A DNA stretch of 64,000 nt from Actinopolyspora mortivallis DSM 44261 (GTDB lineage: Bacteria > Actinomycetota > Actinomycetes > Mycobacteriales > Pseudonocardiaceae). The notes under the pieces are model-generated. The model was not told where the DNA came from, ran no database searches, and saw only the letters and a program-made list of their open reading frames with translations. The stretch is taken from assembly GCF_000384035.1 (NCBI RefSeq), contig NZ_KB913024.1, positions 3,887,021 to 3,951,020 of the forward strand, read 5' to 3'. Made by a program: the position numbers and the translations under genes. Shown piece by piece: positions 40,585 through 50,218 of the stretch (the stretch's first letter is position 1; every line of letters starts with the position of its first letter).

Positions 40585-43500
40585 ATGAGTGGCGCGGAAC
40601 GGAACTCTCAGAGCACGGAAGGCACGGGCGCCGACGACACCCCTCCCTTCCGCTACACCGCACGGCTGGCGGGCGAGATCGAGCGGGACTGGCAGCGACG
40701 CTGGGAGGAACTCGGCAGCTACCACGCCGCGAACCCGGTGGGGCCGCTGAGCGGGGAGCACGCCGCCGCCGAGAAACTGTTCGTGCAGGACATGTTCCCC
40801 TACCCCTCGGGGGCCGGGCTGCACGTCGGCCACCCGCTCGGGTTCATCGGCACCGACGTCTACGCGCGCTACCACCGCATGTTGGGGCGCAACGTGCTGC
40901 ACACGATGGGCTTCGACGCCTTCGGGCTGCCCGCCGAGCAGTACGCGATGCAGACCGGCACGCATCCGCGCACCACCACCGAGAACAACATCGAGCGCTA
41001 CCTGACCCAGATCCGGCGTCTCGGGCTGGGCCACGACGAGCGACGCCGGGTGGCCACCACCGACGTCGAGTTCTACAAGTGGACACAGTGGATCTTCCTG
41101 CAGATCTTCCACGCCTGGTACGACACCGAGGCCGACGGGGGACGCGGTCGGGCCCGCCCGATCAGCGAGCTGGAGGAGGAGTTCGCCTCCGGTGCCCGCG
41201 CCACCCCGGACGGCACCCCGTGGAACGAGCTGAGCCGCCAGCAGCAGCGTCGCGTCCTCGACTCCTACCGCCTGGCCTACCTCTCGGAGGCCCCGGTGAA
41301 CTGGTGCCCCGGGCTGGGGACGGTCGTCGCCAACGAGGAGGTCACCTCGGAGGGGCTCAGCGAGCGCGGCAACTTCCCGGTGTTCCGGCGCAACCTCAAG
41401 CAGTGGATGATGCGGATCACCGCCTACGCCGACCGCCTCGTCGACGACCTGGACCGGCTGGAGTGGCCGGAGAAGGTCAAGACGATGCAGCGCAACTGGA
41501 TCGGGCGTTCCCAGGGCGCCGAGATCCGCTTTTCCGTGGTCGGCCGGGACGAGACGATCGAGGTGTTCACCACCCGCCCGGACACCCTGTTCGGCGCCAC
41601 CTACATGGTGCTGGCCCCCGAACACCCGCTGGCCGACGGGATCGTCGCCGATCCGGAGGGTTTCGCCGCCTGGCCGGAGGGCACGGACCCGCGTTGGACC
41701 GGCGGTCACGCCGGGCCCGCCGAGGCCGTGTCCGCCTACCGGCACACCGCCTCGATGAAGTCCGAACTGGAACGGCAGGAGAACAAGGACAAGACCGGTG
41801 TGTTCACCGGGCTGTACGCGGTCAACCCGGTCAACGGGCAGCTGGTGCCCGTCTTCGTGGCCGACTACGTGCTGCTGAGCTACGGAACCGGGGCGATCAT
41901 GGCGGTTCCCGGTCAGGACGAGCGTGACTGGGAGTTCGCCGAGGAGTTCGGCCTGCCCATCGTGCGTACGGTGCGCCCGCCGGAGGACTTCGAGGGCGGG
42001 GCCTACACCGGCGACGGGACCACGATCAACTCCTCCTCCGACGACACGGGACTGAGCCTGGACGGGCTGACCGTGGACGAGGCCAAGAAGAAGGTCGTCT
42101 CCTGGCTGGAGGAGAACGGTCACGGCAGGGGCAGCGTGCAGTACAAGCTGCGGGACTGGCTGTTCGCGCGGCAGCGTTACTGGGGGGAGCCCTTCCCCGT
42201 GGTCTACGACGAGGACGGCACCCCGTTGGGGCTTCCGGAGGACCAACTTCCGGTGGAGCTGCCCGAGGTGGCCGAGTACTCGCCGCGCACCTACGACCCC
42301 AACGACGCGGACAGTCGGCCCGAGCCCCCGCTGTCCAAGGCCGAGCAGTGGGCCGAGGTGGAGCTGGACCTCGGCGACGGCCTCCGGCACTACCACCGCG
42401 ACACCAACGTGATGCCCCAGTGGGCCGGGTCGTGCTGGTACCAGCTGCGTTACATCGACCCGGACAACCACGAGCGGTTCGTGGACCCGGACAACGAGCG
42501 GTACTGGATGGGCCCGCGCCCCGACACCCACGGCGCGAACGACCCGGGCGGGTTGGACCTCTACGTCGGTGGGGTGGAGCACGCGGTGCTGCACCTGCTG
42601 TACGCGCGGTTCTGGCAGAAGGTGCTCTACGACCTGGGGCACGTCTCCGCCGAGGAGCCCTACCGGCGACTGTACAACCAGGGCTACATCCAGGCCTACG
42701 CCTTCACCGACTCGCGCGGCGTCTACGTTCCCGCCGAGGAGGTGGAGGAACACGACGGCAGGTACTTCTACGCCGGTGAGGAGGTCACCCGCGAGTACGG
42801 CAAGATGGGCAAGAGCCTGAAGAACTCCGTGTCCCCGGAGGAGATGGCCGACGCCTACGGGGTGGACACCCTGCGGCTGTACGAGATGTCCATGGGCCCG
42901 TTGGACGCCTCCCGTCCCTGGTCGACCAAGGACGTGATCGGCTCGCACCGGTTCCTCCAGCGGCTGTGGCGCAACGTCGTCGACGAGAACACCGGCCAGG
43001 CCCGGGTGACCGAGGAGGAACCGGACGAGGAGCTGCTGCGTGCGCTGCACAAGACCATAGCCGGGGTGCGTGAGGACTACGACGGTCTCCAGTTCAACAC
43101 CGCGGTGGCCAAGCTCATCGAGCTGAACAACCGGGTGACCAAGGCCTACTCCGGTTCGGTGGGACCGCCGCGTGCGGTGATGGAACCGATGGTGCTGCTG
43201 GTGGCTCCGCTGACCCCGCACCTGGCCGAGGAGCTGTGGTCCCGGCTGGGGCACGAGCAGAGCCTGGTGCACGGGCCGTTCCCGGTGGCCGACGAGAACT
43301 ACCTGGTCGAGGACACGATCGAGTATCCCATCCAGTTCAACGGCAAGGTGCGCTCGAAGATGACCGTCTCGGCCTCCGCCGAGCAGGACGAGCTGCGCGC
43401 GGCGGCACTGGCCGACGGCAGGATCAAGGAGCTGTTGGGCGGTGCGGAGCCGCGCAAGGTGATCGTGGTGCCCAACCGACTGGTCAACGTGGTCGGCTGA
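40585..43500 (+). CDS. leuS: leucyl-tRNA synthetase
   Basis: LeuRS is a class I synthetase that charges tRNA-Leu. The product has 971 residues. The HIGH-type motif is HVGH at 80-83 ([17 protein letters not shown]), the editing domain CP1 lies at roughly 280-480, and the KMSKS-type motif is KMGKS near 740. A C-terminal domain ends [17 protein letters not shown] at 40585 with AAGGAA upstream is chosen; an ORF start at 40489 lies inside the terminator hairpin and cannot be used by full-length translation control. It is likely controlled by the attenuator just upstream. Confidence 0.97.
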   Translation: MSGAERNSQSTEGTGADDTPPFRYTARLAGEIERDWQRRWEELGSYHAANPVGPLSGEHAAAEKLFVQDMFPYPSGAGLHVGHPLGFIGTDVYARYHRMLGRNVLHTMGFDAFGLPAEQYAMQTGTHPRTTTENNIERYLTQIRRLGLGHDERRRVATTDVEFYKWTQWIFLQIFHAWYDTEADGGRGRARPISELEEEFASGARATPDGTPWNELSRQQQRRVLDSYRLAYLSEAPVNWCPGLGTVVANEEVTSEGLSERGNFPVFRRNLKQWMMRITAYADRLVDDLDRLEWPEKVKTMQRNWIGRSQGAEIRFSVVGRDETIEVFTTRPDTLFGATYMVLAPEHPLADGIVADPEGFAAWPEGTDPRWTGGHAGPAEAVSAYRHTASMKSELERQENKDKTGVFTGLYAVNPVNGQLVPVFVADYVLLSYGTGAIMAVPGQDERDWEFAEEFGLPIVRTVRPPEDFEGGAYTGDGTTINSSSDDTGLSLDGLTVDEAKKKVVSWLEENGHGRGSVQYKLRDWLFARQRYWGEPFPVVYDEDGTPLGLPEDQLPVELPEVAEYSPRTYDPNDADSRPEPPLSKAEQWAEVELDLGDGLRHYHRDTNVMPQWAGSCWYQLRYIDPDNHERFVDPDNERYWMGPRPDTHGANDPGGLDLYVGGVEHAVLHLLYARFWQKVLYDLGHVSAEEPYRRLYNQGYIQAYAFTDSRGVYVPAEEVEEHDGRYFYAGEEVTREYGKMGKSLKNSVSPEEMADAYGVDTLRLYEMSMGPLDASRPWSTKDVIGSHRFLQRLWRNVVDENTGQARVTEEEPDEELLRALHKTIAGVREDYDGLQFNTAVAKLIELNNRVTKAYSGSVGPPRAVMEPMVLLVAPLTPHLAEELWSRLGHEQSLVHGPFPVADENYLVEDTIEYPIQFNGKVRSKMTVSASAEQDELRAAALADGRIKELLGGAEPRKVIVVPNRLVNVVG

Positions 43501-43792
43501 GCTTTCCGGCGCCGTGGGGCTCTCGAGTTCCGTCGCACGGGGCTCGGGGCCACCCCTCTCGGCTGTCCTCCCGGAGTCCGGGCTGGTCGTCGAACCCTTC
43601 CGGCCTGACGGCTGGTTCCGGCCTCCGTTCGCCGCGGGGCGAGTGGTCCACAGTGGTTTCCGACGGTCCTGACGCGACACTCAACCCCCGTCGGGGCCGT
43701 CGCGTCACCCGGGGTGACACACGGAACCCGAAGGTGTGAACGGCTCCGGCTTCGACGGGGAGCCGTCGCACACCGAAAAGGAGTGGATCGCT

Positions 43793-44290
43793 GTGCGTAC
43801 TCGCGCCACCAGAACGGGAGTGACCGGCCTGCTCGGTAGCGGCCTCGTGGCCGCCGCTCTCGTGGTCGGGGCACCCCTGGCCACGGCCGCTTCCTCCCAG
43901 GAGGAGTCCACGATCCCCGTGGCCTCGGAGGAGGAGAACCACCAGGAGGGCACAGACCAGCCGGAAGGTCTGCACGGCACACCCGGGCAGGACGTGATCA
44001 AGGGGCGCGGTGGCTTCGACGTCATCTTCGGAAAGGGAGGTGACGACAGCCTCTTCGGCAACTCCGGTATGGACGTCATCCGGGGTGAGGAGGGAGACGA
44101 CTTCCTCCACGGTGGGCCGGGTGAGGACTACCTCTACGCCGGTCCCGGCGACGACATCGTGATGTCCGACGAGCTCGGCTCCGACGACGAGGCCGACGTC
44201 ATCGACTGTGGCCCCGGTGTCGACCGGTACAACGCCGACCCCGAGGACGAGGTCAGGAACTGCGAGATCCCCTACGACGGCAGGGGCTGA
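43793..44290 (+). CDS. small secreted RTX-type calcium-binding protein
   Basis: The 165-residue product has a Sec signal peptide (TRATRTGVTGLLGSGLVAAA, then LVVGAPLATAAS), followed by an acidic stretch. Five or six imperfect nonapeptide RTX repeats follow (GRGGFDVIFGKGGDDSLFGN, SGMDVIRGEEGDDFLHGG, PGEDYLYAGPGDDIV), which form a calcium-binding beta-roll in haemolysin-type proteins. The C-terminus has two cysteines (VIDCGPGVDRY, RNCEIPY), typical of actinobacterial single-domain members. There is no toxin or protease domain. GTG at 43793 has AAGGAG 9 nt upstream. The function is unknown. Confidence 0.8.
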   Translation: MRTRATRTGVTGLLGSGLVAAALVVGAPLATAASSQEESTIPVASEEENHQEGTDQPEGLHGTPGQDVIKGRGGFDVIFGKGGDDSLFGNSGMDVIRGEEGDDFLHGGPGEDYLYAGPGDDIVMSDELGSDDEADVIDCGPGVDRYNADPEDEVRNCEIPYDGRG

Positions 44291-44605
44291 CGCCGAGACT
44301 TCGTCGTGCCGCCCCGTCCCGGAACCTCCGCGGAACAGCACGGACGGCGGCAGGCCCGACTCGTCGACGGTGTGGAGGGCCACCGCCGGCCGGTTCGATC
44401 CGCTGCGGCGCACCGAGGCGCCGCGTCCGGACGGGGACACGGCCCGGCCGGTGAGTGGTCCGACACCCTCGCCGGCAGCCACGACTGCCGTGCGGGCGGG
44501 AAGCTCGGGGCCACCGCGCTCGGAGTTCCCGGAAGCGCCAGACTGGTTCGGCGCCTCCGCCACGGGGCACCCGGCGGGGCGGTAACCGAACGAGCTGGAG
44601 GGCGT
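44291..44605. other. 315-nt intergenic stretch
   Basis: It lies between the RTX-repeat gene and the acyl-CoA oxidase/dehydrogenase. Open frames continue through it but have no domain or SD. No strong hairpin was found. Confidence 0.4.
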
Positions 44606-46567
44606 ATGCGGATCCCGAGGTTTCCCACGGAGTTCGATCCCACGAAGCTGCGCGAGACACTGGACGGTCGCTGGGGTGAGATCCGTGAACGGGTCCGTGG
44701 CTTCCTGGAGACGGAGCCCTTGCCCCCCGGCGACGGGTTGGACACCGAGCGGCACCGGGAACGGGTGTTCGAGCAGCTGCGGCGGCTGGGCGGCAGTGAG
44801 GTCCCCGCCCTGGGGTTCCCCACCGAGTACGGGGGCCACGGCGATCGCGGCGGTTCCGTGGTGGCCATGGAGATGCTGGCGGGCAACCTCTCGCTGATGG
44901 TCAAGGCCGGGGTGCAGTGGGGGCTGTTCGGCGGGGCGCTGACCGCGTTGGGCACCGAACGGCACCACCGGCGATATCTGGGCTCCGTCATGGACGTGTC
45001 GCTGCCGGGCTGTTTCGCCATGACCGAGACGGGGCACGGCTCGGACGTGCAGCGGCTGGCCACCACGGCCGACTTCGATCCGGAAACCGACGAGTTCGTG
45101 GTGCACACTCCCGACGAGGCCGCCCGCAAGGACTACATCGGCAACGCGGCCAACCACGGGCGGCTGGCGGTGGTGTTCGCCCAGCTGCGCACCCCGGGCG
45201 CGGACGGCTCGCCCGAGGGACACGGGGTGCACGCGCTGCTGGTGCCGATCCGGGACGAGGCGGGTAATCCGAGGCCCGGGGTGACCCTGTCGGACTGTGG
45301 CCGCAAGGCCGGGCTGAACGGGGTGGACAACGGACGGATCGTCTTCGACCACGTGCGGGTGCCGCGCGAGGCGCTGCTGAACCGCTACGGGGACGTCTCC
45401 CCCGACGGCACCTACAGCAGCCCGATCGACGGGGTGAACAAGCGGTTCTTCACCATGCTCGGCACGTTGATCACCGGGCGGGTCTCGGTGGCGGGCACCG
45501 CGGGCTCGGCCACCAAACTGGCGCTGGAGATCGCGCTGCGCTACTCCGACGCGCGGCGCCAGTTCGAGAACCCCGGCACCGGGCGGGAGACACCGGTGCT
45601 GGACTACCTGGCGCAGCAGCGCAGACTGCTTCCGGCCTTGGCCACCTCCTACGCCCTGCACTTCGCCCAGGAGGAGCTGGTCTCCACGCTGCACGACCTG
45701 CACACCGATCCCGGGCGGGACCAGGACGGGCGGGCCCAGCGCGAGCTGGAGTCCCGCGCGGCGGGGATCAAGGCGGTGGCCACCTGGCACGCCACCCGCA
45801 CGATCCAGGACTGCCGGGAGGCCTGCGGTGGGGCCGGATACCTGGCGGAGAACCAGCTGGCCACGTTGAAGGCGGACACCGACGTGTTCACCACCTTCGA
45901 GGGGGACAACACGGTGCTGCTGCAACTGGTGGCCAAGGGGCTGTTGACGAACTACCGGGGCCGCTTCGAGGAGCTGGGCACGCTGGGGATGGCGCGGTAC
46001 GTGGCCGACCAGTTCGTGGGCACGGTGATCGAGCGGACGGCGGCCCGGTCGCTGGTCCAGCGGCTGGTGGACGCCGCGCCCAACCGCGACGAGGAGGACG
46101 TGCTGTTCGACCGGGGTTGGCAGCTGCGGATGTTCGAGGAGCGGGAGCGGCACGTGCTGGACGGGGTGGCGCGCAGGCTGCGCCGCGCCGGGTCCGGGGA
46201 GGCCGACCCCTTCGAGGTGTTCAACGACGCCCAGGACCACGTGCTGCGGGCGGCACGGGCACACATCGACCGCGTGGTGCTGGAGGCCTTCGTCGCCGGG
46301 ATCGACCGGTGTACGGACCCGGAGACGGCCGGGATGTTGGAGCGGCTGTGCGACCTGTACGTACTGTCCAACATCGAGAGCGACCGGGCCTGGTTCCTGG
46401 AACACGAGCGACTCAGCCCGGGGCGGGCCAAGTCGGTGGTGCAGGCGGTCAACGCGTTGTGCGCGCGGCTGCGTCCGCACGCGGTGCGGCTGGTGGAGGC
46501 TTTCGGCACGCCCCGCCAGTGGCTGACCGCGCCGATCGCCACGGGCGAGCAGCCGGGGCTGGGCTGA
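44606..46567 (+). CDS. acyl-CoA oxidase / acyl-CoA dehydrogenase family flavoprotein
   Basis: The 653-residue length is closer to acyl-CoA oxidases than to the 380-residue dehydrogenases. The N-terminal helical domain contains LGFPTEYGGHGDRGGSVVAM. The FAD/substrate region has CFAMTETGHGSDVQRLATTA. The C-terminal half includes ITGRVSVAGTAGSATKLALE, CREACGGAGYLAENQLATLK and TFEGDNTVLLQLVAKGLLTN, all characteristic of the oxidase branch (ACOX). It would catalyse the first step of fatty acyl-CoA beta-oxidation; whether oxygen or ETF is the acceptor cannot be told. ATG at 44606 has GGAGG upstream. Confidence 0.92.
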   Translation: MRIPRFPTEFDPTKLRETLDGRWGEIRERVRGFLETEPLPPGDGLDTERHRERVFEQLRRLGGSEVPALGFPTEYGGHGDRGGSVVAMEMLAGNLSLMVKAGVQWGLFGGALTALGTERHHRRYLGSVMDVSLPGCFAMTETGHGSDVQRLATTADFDPETDEFVVHTPDEAARKDYIGNAANHGRLAVVFAQLRTPGADGSPEGHGVHALLVPIRDEAGNPRPGVTLSDCGRKAGLNGVDNGRIVFDHVRVPREALLNRYGDVSPDGTYSSPIDGVNKRFFTMLGTLITGRVSVAGTAGSATKLALEIALRYSDARRQFENPGTGRETPVLDYLAQQRRLLPALATSYALHFAQEELVSTLHDLHTDPGRDQDGRAQRELESRAAGIKAVATWHATRTIQDCREACGGAGYLAENQLATLKADTDVFTTFEGDNTVLLQLVAKGLLTNYRGRFEELGTLGMARYVADQFVGTVIERTAARSLVQRLVDAAPNRDEEDVLFDRGWQLRMFEERERHVLDGVARRLRRAGSGEADPFEVFNDAQDHVLRAARAHIDRVVLEAFVAGIDRCTDPETAGMLERLCDLYVLSNIESDRAWFLEHERLSPGRAKSVVQAVNALCARLRPHAVRLVEAFGTPRQWLTAPIATGEQPGLG

Positions 46568-47263
46568 ACGTGGGTTCGCCGAGGGGCGACGGCCGGTGTC
46601 CCGGTGTGGGCACGGCAGACACCGAAGGCAGCCGGAAACCATCCTGGATGGAGTTCGTCGAGAGGTTGCGGCGTTGTTCCGGGCCGAGGGAGACGTTCGG
46701 GATCCTGCACTCCCCCTCGTGAGACCGTGCGCGCTCCGCCTGGCTCGTCCGGACGGAAAGCCCAGTTCGGCGGGAGTGTCGATCGTCACGGCGGTGAGAG
46801 TCCGATTCCGCTGACACCCCGTGCGCGTTCGGGGCAGGATATGACCCGGTTTTGGACCGTGAACCGTGTACAGGGGCCGTGTGTCCGCGGCGAGCTCCGC
46901 GAGGAGGCCTCGTTGGGACGGGTACGCGGTCCGCCGGCCGAGACGGTGAGCCGAGGTGACGTCGACGCGGCACATCCGACTCCCGCGTGGTCAACCGGTG
47001 GCTCGAAGTCGGTTCGACTGCACGGCGACCATGAATGTGGGGGAACAACGTCGGGTTCCCGTCGTCCTCGTCGACGACACCGGCCGCTATCGGGTGAGAT
47101 CTCCCGAGGTTGAGCAGCGAGGTGAGCGGCCCCGGTCGTCGGGGCTGCCGGGCGGCCCGTGTGTTCGGTTCCGCCCGGTGACCGGTGTGGGCAGTGGGCG
47201 GACGTGGGTGCGGACAACGCGGACGTGGGCAGTCGGAGTGTGGGAAGGCGGAGCTGAGTGGGC
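46568..47263. other. 696-nt intergenic stretch with 11-bp direct repeat
   Basis: No gene is recognised; the frames present lack domains and good starts. GCGGACGTGGG occurs twice, at 47198-47208 and 47219-47229. The copies are 21 bp apart (two helical turns) and end 34 nt before the lipoprotein start, possibly a regulator site. Confidence 0.45.
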
Positions 47264-47887
47264 ATGAGCATGGCGAGTTGGTTTCGGCGTGGTGGTGTGG
47301 TGGCCGGTGGTGTGGTGGTGAGTGTGCTGCTGGCGGCGTGTTCGGCGGGTTCTCCGGCCGAGCCGCCGTCGGCGAGTGGTGGGCCCACCACCGAGTCGTC
47401 GACCTCCTCGGATCCCTCGGGGGTGGAGATCGCCGACCCGAAGGACGCTATGGCGGTGGACGAGTGCCAGCTGCTGACCGCGGAGGCGGCCCAGAAGGTG
47501 GGGGTACGAGCACAGGGAGAGAAAAAAAAGGAGAACCTGACCCTGCCCGACGAAGATCCGAAAACCTGTATCTGGGAAAGCGCCAGCGGTTCTACCAGTA
47601 TTTTCCTCACTGTTTTGTCTGATCGTTCCATTCAGCAGTACTATGACAATCCGGATTATTTTGTTGATTTCAAGAAGTTGAGGATCGCTGGCTATCCGGC
47701 GGTGCGGGCGAATCAGGATGATCCGATGACCGGGGGTAGTTGTGATGTTTTCCTGGCGTCGAAGCGGAACCAGGTGGTGAAGTCCACCTCTTTCCTGCCT
47801 TCTGACGAGGTGGGCACGGTGGACCCGTGTGAGCTGTCGAAACAGGCGTTGGAGTTGTCGGTGTCCTCCTGGCCGGATGCCGAGTGA
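47264..47887 (+). CDS. DUF3558 lipoprotein
   Basis: The 207-residue product has a lipoprotein signal: basic N-terminus, hydrophobic GVVAGGVVVSVLLAAC with lipobox LLAAC (lipidated Cys26). A Ser/Thr/Pro linker follows, then the DUF3558 domain: ECQLLTAEAAQKVGV, KTCIWES, GGSCDVFLASKRNQ and DPCELSKQALELS, with four conserved cysteines. ATG at 47264 is preferred (GGAG 10 nt upstream); GTG at 47258 is an alternative. The middle of the gene (about 47520-47720) is distinctly richer in A+T and includes an A8 run. It is the first gene of a trio with a PPE-like and an EspG gene. Confidence 0.85.
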   Translation: MSMASWFRRGGVVAGGVVVSVLLAACSAGSPAEPPSASGGPTTESSTSSDPSGVEIADPKDAMAVDECQLLTAEAAQKVGVRAQGEKKKENLTLPDEDPKTCIWESASGSTSIFLTVLSDRSIQQYYDNPDYFVDFKKLRIAGYPAVRANQDDPMTGGSCDVFLASKRNQVVKSTSFLPSDEVGTVDPCELSKQALELSVSSWPDAE

Positions 47888-47905
47888 GAGGAAACGGGGG
47901 AAACG

Positions 47906-49249
47906 GTGTCTTCTGTTCCGAAGATGTGTTACATAAGTCAGGCCCTGCAACTTCGCGCGAACATGGCGGGTTCTGCTGACGCGACGAGTCTGCCTCCCGC
48001 CACGAAGAAGGCGGCCGAGCAGGTGTCGAACTCGGCGGGTGTGTTCCGCGATCTGGTCGGTGAGATCGACTCCGCGTTGAAGGACGCCGAGCGTGCCCAC
48101 ACCGGCCGCGCCGGGGAGGCGGCGCGGGCCTCGATCGCCGAGATCAAGCCGGTCGCGGAGAACGCCGCCAACAATGCCGAGGAGATACACCGCAGGCTGA
48201 CCGAGCAGAACCAGCACCAGCACGACACTTTCTACGCCCTGCCCCAGGAGGGCGGCAAGCTGCCGGACGGGCGTCCGACGCAGATGACCCCTCCGGACAA
48301 GAACTGGGCGGAGGAACACGGCCTCTCCGACATTCCCGGTTTCGGTTGGACCAGTGACTACGAGGAGAAGCAGGAGCGCTTCCAGGCCACCAACGACGAG
48401 GCGCAGCGGGTGATCACCCGCTACAGCGCACAGACCGCGAGCAACACCCACGGGGTCCCCCGGTTCGAGCGGCCCGAGGACTCCGACGGCAGCGGTACCA
48501 CCCGTGCCTCCTACGGGACCAGCGCGGGCGAGGTCATGGGTGGCTCTTCCTTCGGTGGAAGCGCGGCCCCGGCCGGAACGGCCTCGGCGTGGGCGCCCTC
48601 CCCGAGCGGCACAGCGGTCGGCAGTGGGGCGGCAGGCGGCGGCGCGGGCACCGTCGGCGGGGGCGGTCACGTCCCCTCCGGATCCGGTTCGGGCAGCACC
48701 CCGCCCCCGGCCGGAACCGGTTCGGCCTGGTCCGATCCTCCGGGCACGGTGCGCGGACCGGACGGCACGCTCTACCGTCAGGGTCCCGACGGCACCTGGC
48801 AGCGGCAGAACCCGTACAACGGGCGCTGGGCCCCCGCGCCCCACGGCCCGCCCGGTGCGTCCGGCGCCTCCGGAGGAGGAGCACGCGGCGGGGCCGCCGT
48901 ACCACGCGGTGGTGCGGGCTCCGGTGTGGGAGCCGGTGCGGGCGGACGTGCCGGTGGCATCAGCCCGCGCGGCGGGGAACTCGCCCCCGGTGGGCGGGCC
49001 GGAGTCGGCTCGTTCGGCCCTCAGGGCGGCGGCAACGCCTCCGCCTCCGGTGGTGCCGGAGCCGCGGCGGGCCGTGGTGGCGGCATGATGCGCGGCGCCC
49101 CTGTCGCGGGAGGTCAGCAGCAGGGCGGTGAGGACGAGGAGCACGAACGTCCCAGCTGGCTGACGGAGACCGAGGACGTGTTCACCAACGACATGCAACG
49201 CGTCGCCCCGCCCGTGATCGGAGCCACCCCCTACGAACAGGACAGCTGA
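47906..49249 (+). CDS. PPE/WXG100-like ESX-associated protein with Gly-rich region
   Basis: The product has 447 residues. The first 180 or so are helical and resemble the N-terminal domain of actinobacterial PPE-type proteins (EQVSNSAGVFRDLVGEIDSA, EEIHRRLTEQNQHQHDTFYA). Residues 190-410 are Gly/Ala/Ser/Pro-rich and disordered. The C-terminal motif PSWLTETEDVFTNDMQRVAP, then PVIG, is a signature I recognise from Pseudonocardiales proteins of this group. Type VII secretion as substrate is inferred from the neighbouring EspG gene. The start is GTG at 47906, 18 nt after the lipoprotein gene. Confidence 0.75.
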   Translation: MSSVPKMCYISQALQLRANMAGSADATSLPPATKKAAEQVSNSAGVFRDLVGEIDSALKDAERAHTGRAGEAARASIAEIKPVAENAANNAEEIHRRLTEQNQHQHDTFYALPQEGGKLPDGRPTQMTPPDKNWAEEHGLSDIPGFGWTSDYEEKQERFQATNDEAQRVITRYSAQTASNTHGVPRFERPEDSDGSGTTRASYGTSAGEVMGGSSFGGSAAPAGTASAWAPSPSGTAVGSGAAGGGAGTVGGGGHVPSGSGSGSTPPPAGTGSAWSDPPGTVRGPDGTLYRQGPDGTWQRQNPYNGRWAPAPHGPPGASGASGGGARGGAAVPRGGAGSGVGAGAGGRAGGISPRGGELAPGGRAGVGSFGPQGGGNASASGGAGAAAGRGGGMMRGAPVAGGQQQGGEDEEHERPSWLTETEDVFTNDMQRVAPPVIGATPYEQDS

Positions 49250-49327
49250 TCCCGGGTATCCACCGGCGAGCGCCCGTGAGACACCACGCTCGCCGCCCGG
49301 GCACACGCGGACGAGGGAACGAGCGAA

Positions 49328-50158
49328 GTGACGATGACACGCAACCGGATCTCGATCGGCCCGCTCGCGGCGGCCTACCTGTGCGAGCGCTACGACACCC
49401 ACCCGCACCCCATGCTGCGTGTGGGAGCACCGCGGGAGGTGACCGACGAACAGCAGCTCCGCGCGGCCCACGACGCGGGCAGGCGGGAACTCCAGCAGCA
49501 GGGGATGATCGACACCGACGAGGTGCACCCCTTCCTGGAGGACGCCTGGACCCTGCTGTCCCACCCTCCGCTGGCGTTCGGTCTGGCCGTGCGTGACAAC
49601 GACGGCGAGAACTTCAACGCGGTGCTCGTCGAACACGGCCGCAGCACCCTGCGGGCCTACCAGGCCGACGGGCGGGACCACGAGACGCTGGAGGACATCG
49701 TGCTCAGCAGCCACGAGTACGGAGGTCCGGCCGGCAACACCGTCCAGCTGCTCGGCGACCTGCGGGCCGCCCCCGGCGGTTCGGCGAGCCTGCCCACCGA
49801 GCTGCTGGACCGGGCGGGCAAGCACATGGCCGCCGAACCCGGCGGCAGCACACTCACCGCGCTGAACTCCGCCGGAGTGCGGGGTGAGGACGCCCGTGTG
49901 CTGGCCAGGGCGCTCAACAGCACACGTCACCTGGAGGCGCTCATCACCCTGCGCCTCTACGACAACCGGGTGCGCCGTGTCCACACCCTGCCGTTCGGGT
50001 TGCAGGTCTTCACCACCGACGAGGGCGCCTACTTCACCCAGCGCCGGACCGGTGGGGACGGGCGCGAGTGGTTCACCCTGGCCCCCGCCGACGGACGCAA
50101 GGTCACCGCCAAACTCGACGAGATGACCAACCAGCTCCGTGCCTCGCTCCAACGGTGA
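49328..50158 (+). CDS. EspG-family ESX secretion chaperone
   Basis: EspG proteins are cytosolic chaperones that bind PE/PPE-type substrates and deliver them to the ESX (type VII) machine. The product has 276 residues. The N-terminus IGPLAAAYLCERYDTHPHPM, the central FGLAVRDNDGENFNAVLVEH, and the C-terminal part (RLYDNRVRRVHTLPFGLQVF, ending TNQLRASLQR) fit the family. GTG at 49328 has GAGGG upstream. It follows the PPE-like gene by 78 nt. No ESX core components (EccB-EccE, MycP) are in the window, so this is a substrate/chaperone cassette only. Confidence 0.85.
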   Translation: MTMTRNRISIGPLAAAYLCERYDTHPHPMLRVGAPREVTDEQQLRAAHDAGRRELQQQGMIDTDEVHPFLEDAWTLLSHPPLAFGLAVRDNDGENFNAVLVEHGRSTLRAYQADGRDHETLEDIVLSSHEYGGPAGNTVQLLGDLRAAPGGSASLPTELLDRAGKHMAAEPGGSTLTALNSAGVRGEDARVLARALNSTRHLEALITLRLYDNRVRRVHTLPFGLQVFTTDEGAYFTQRRTGGDGREWFTLAPADGRKVTAKLDEMTNQLRASLQR

Positions 50159-50218
50159 CGGCGATCCCGGCGTGCACGGTCGTCGAGCGCGCCCCGCTTC
50201 GTCCGGGCGAGGGACCCG

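Noticed and set aside
43484-46975. 1,163-codon minus-strand frame over the RTX-repeat and acyl-CoA oxidase genes
   Set aside because: It has no domains and no SD, and the plus-strand genes carry clear family motifs and SD-supported starts.
47087-50152. 1,021-codon minus-strand frame over the ESX cassette
   Set aside because: It runs opposite the lipoprotein, PPE-like and EspG genes, which have signal, family motifs and spacing consistent with an operon.
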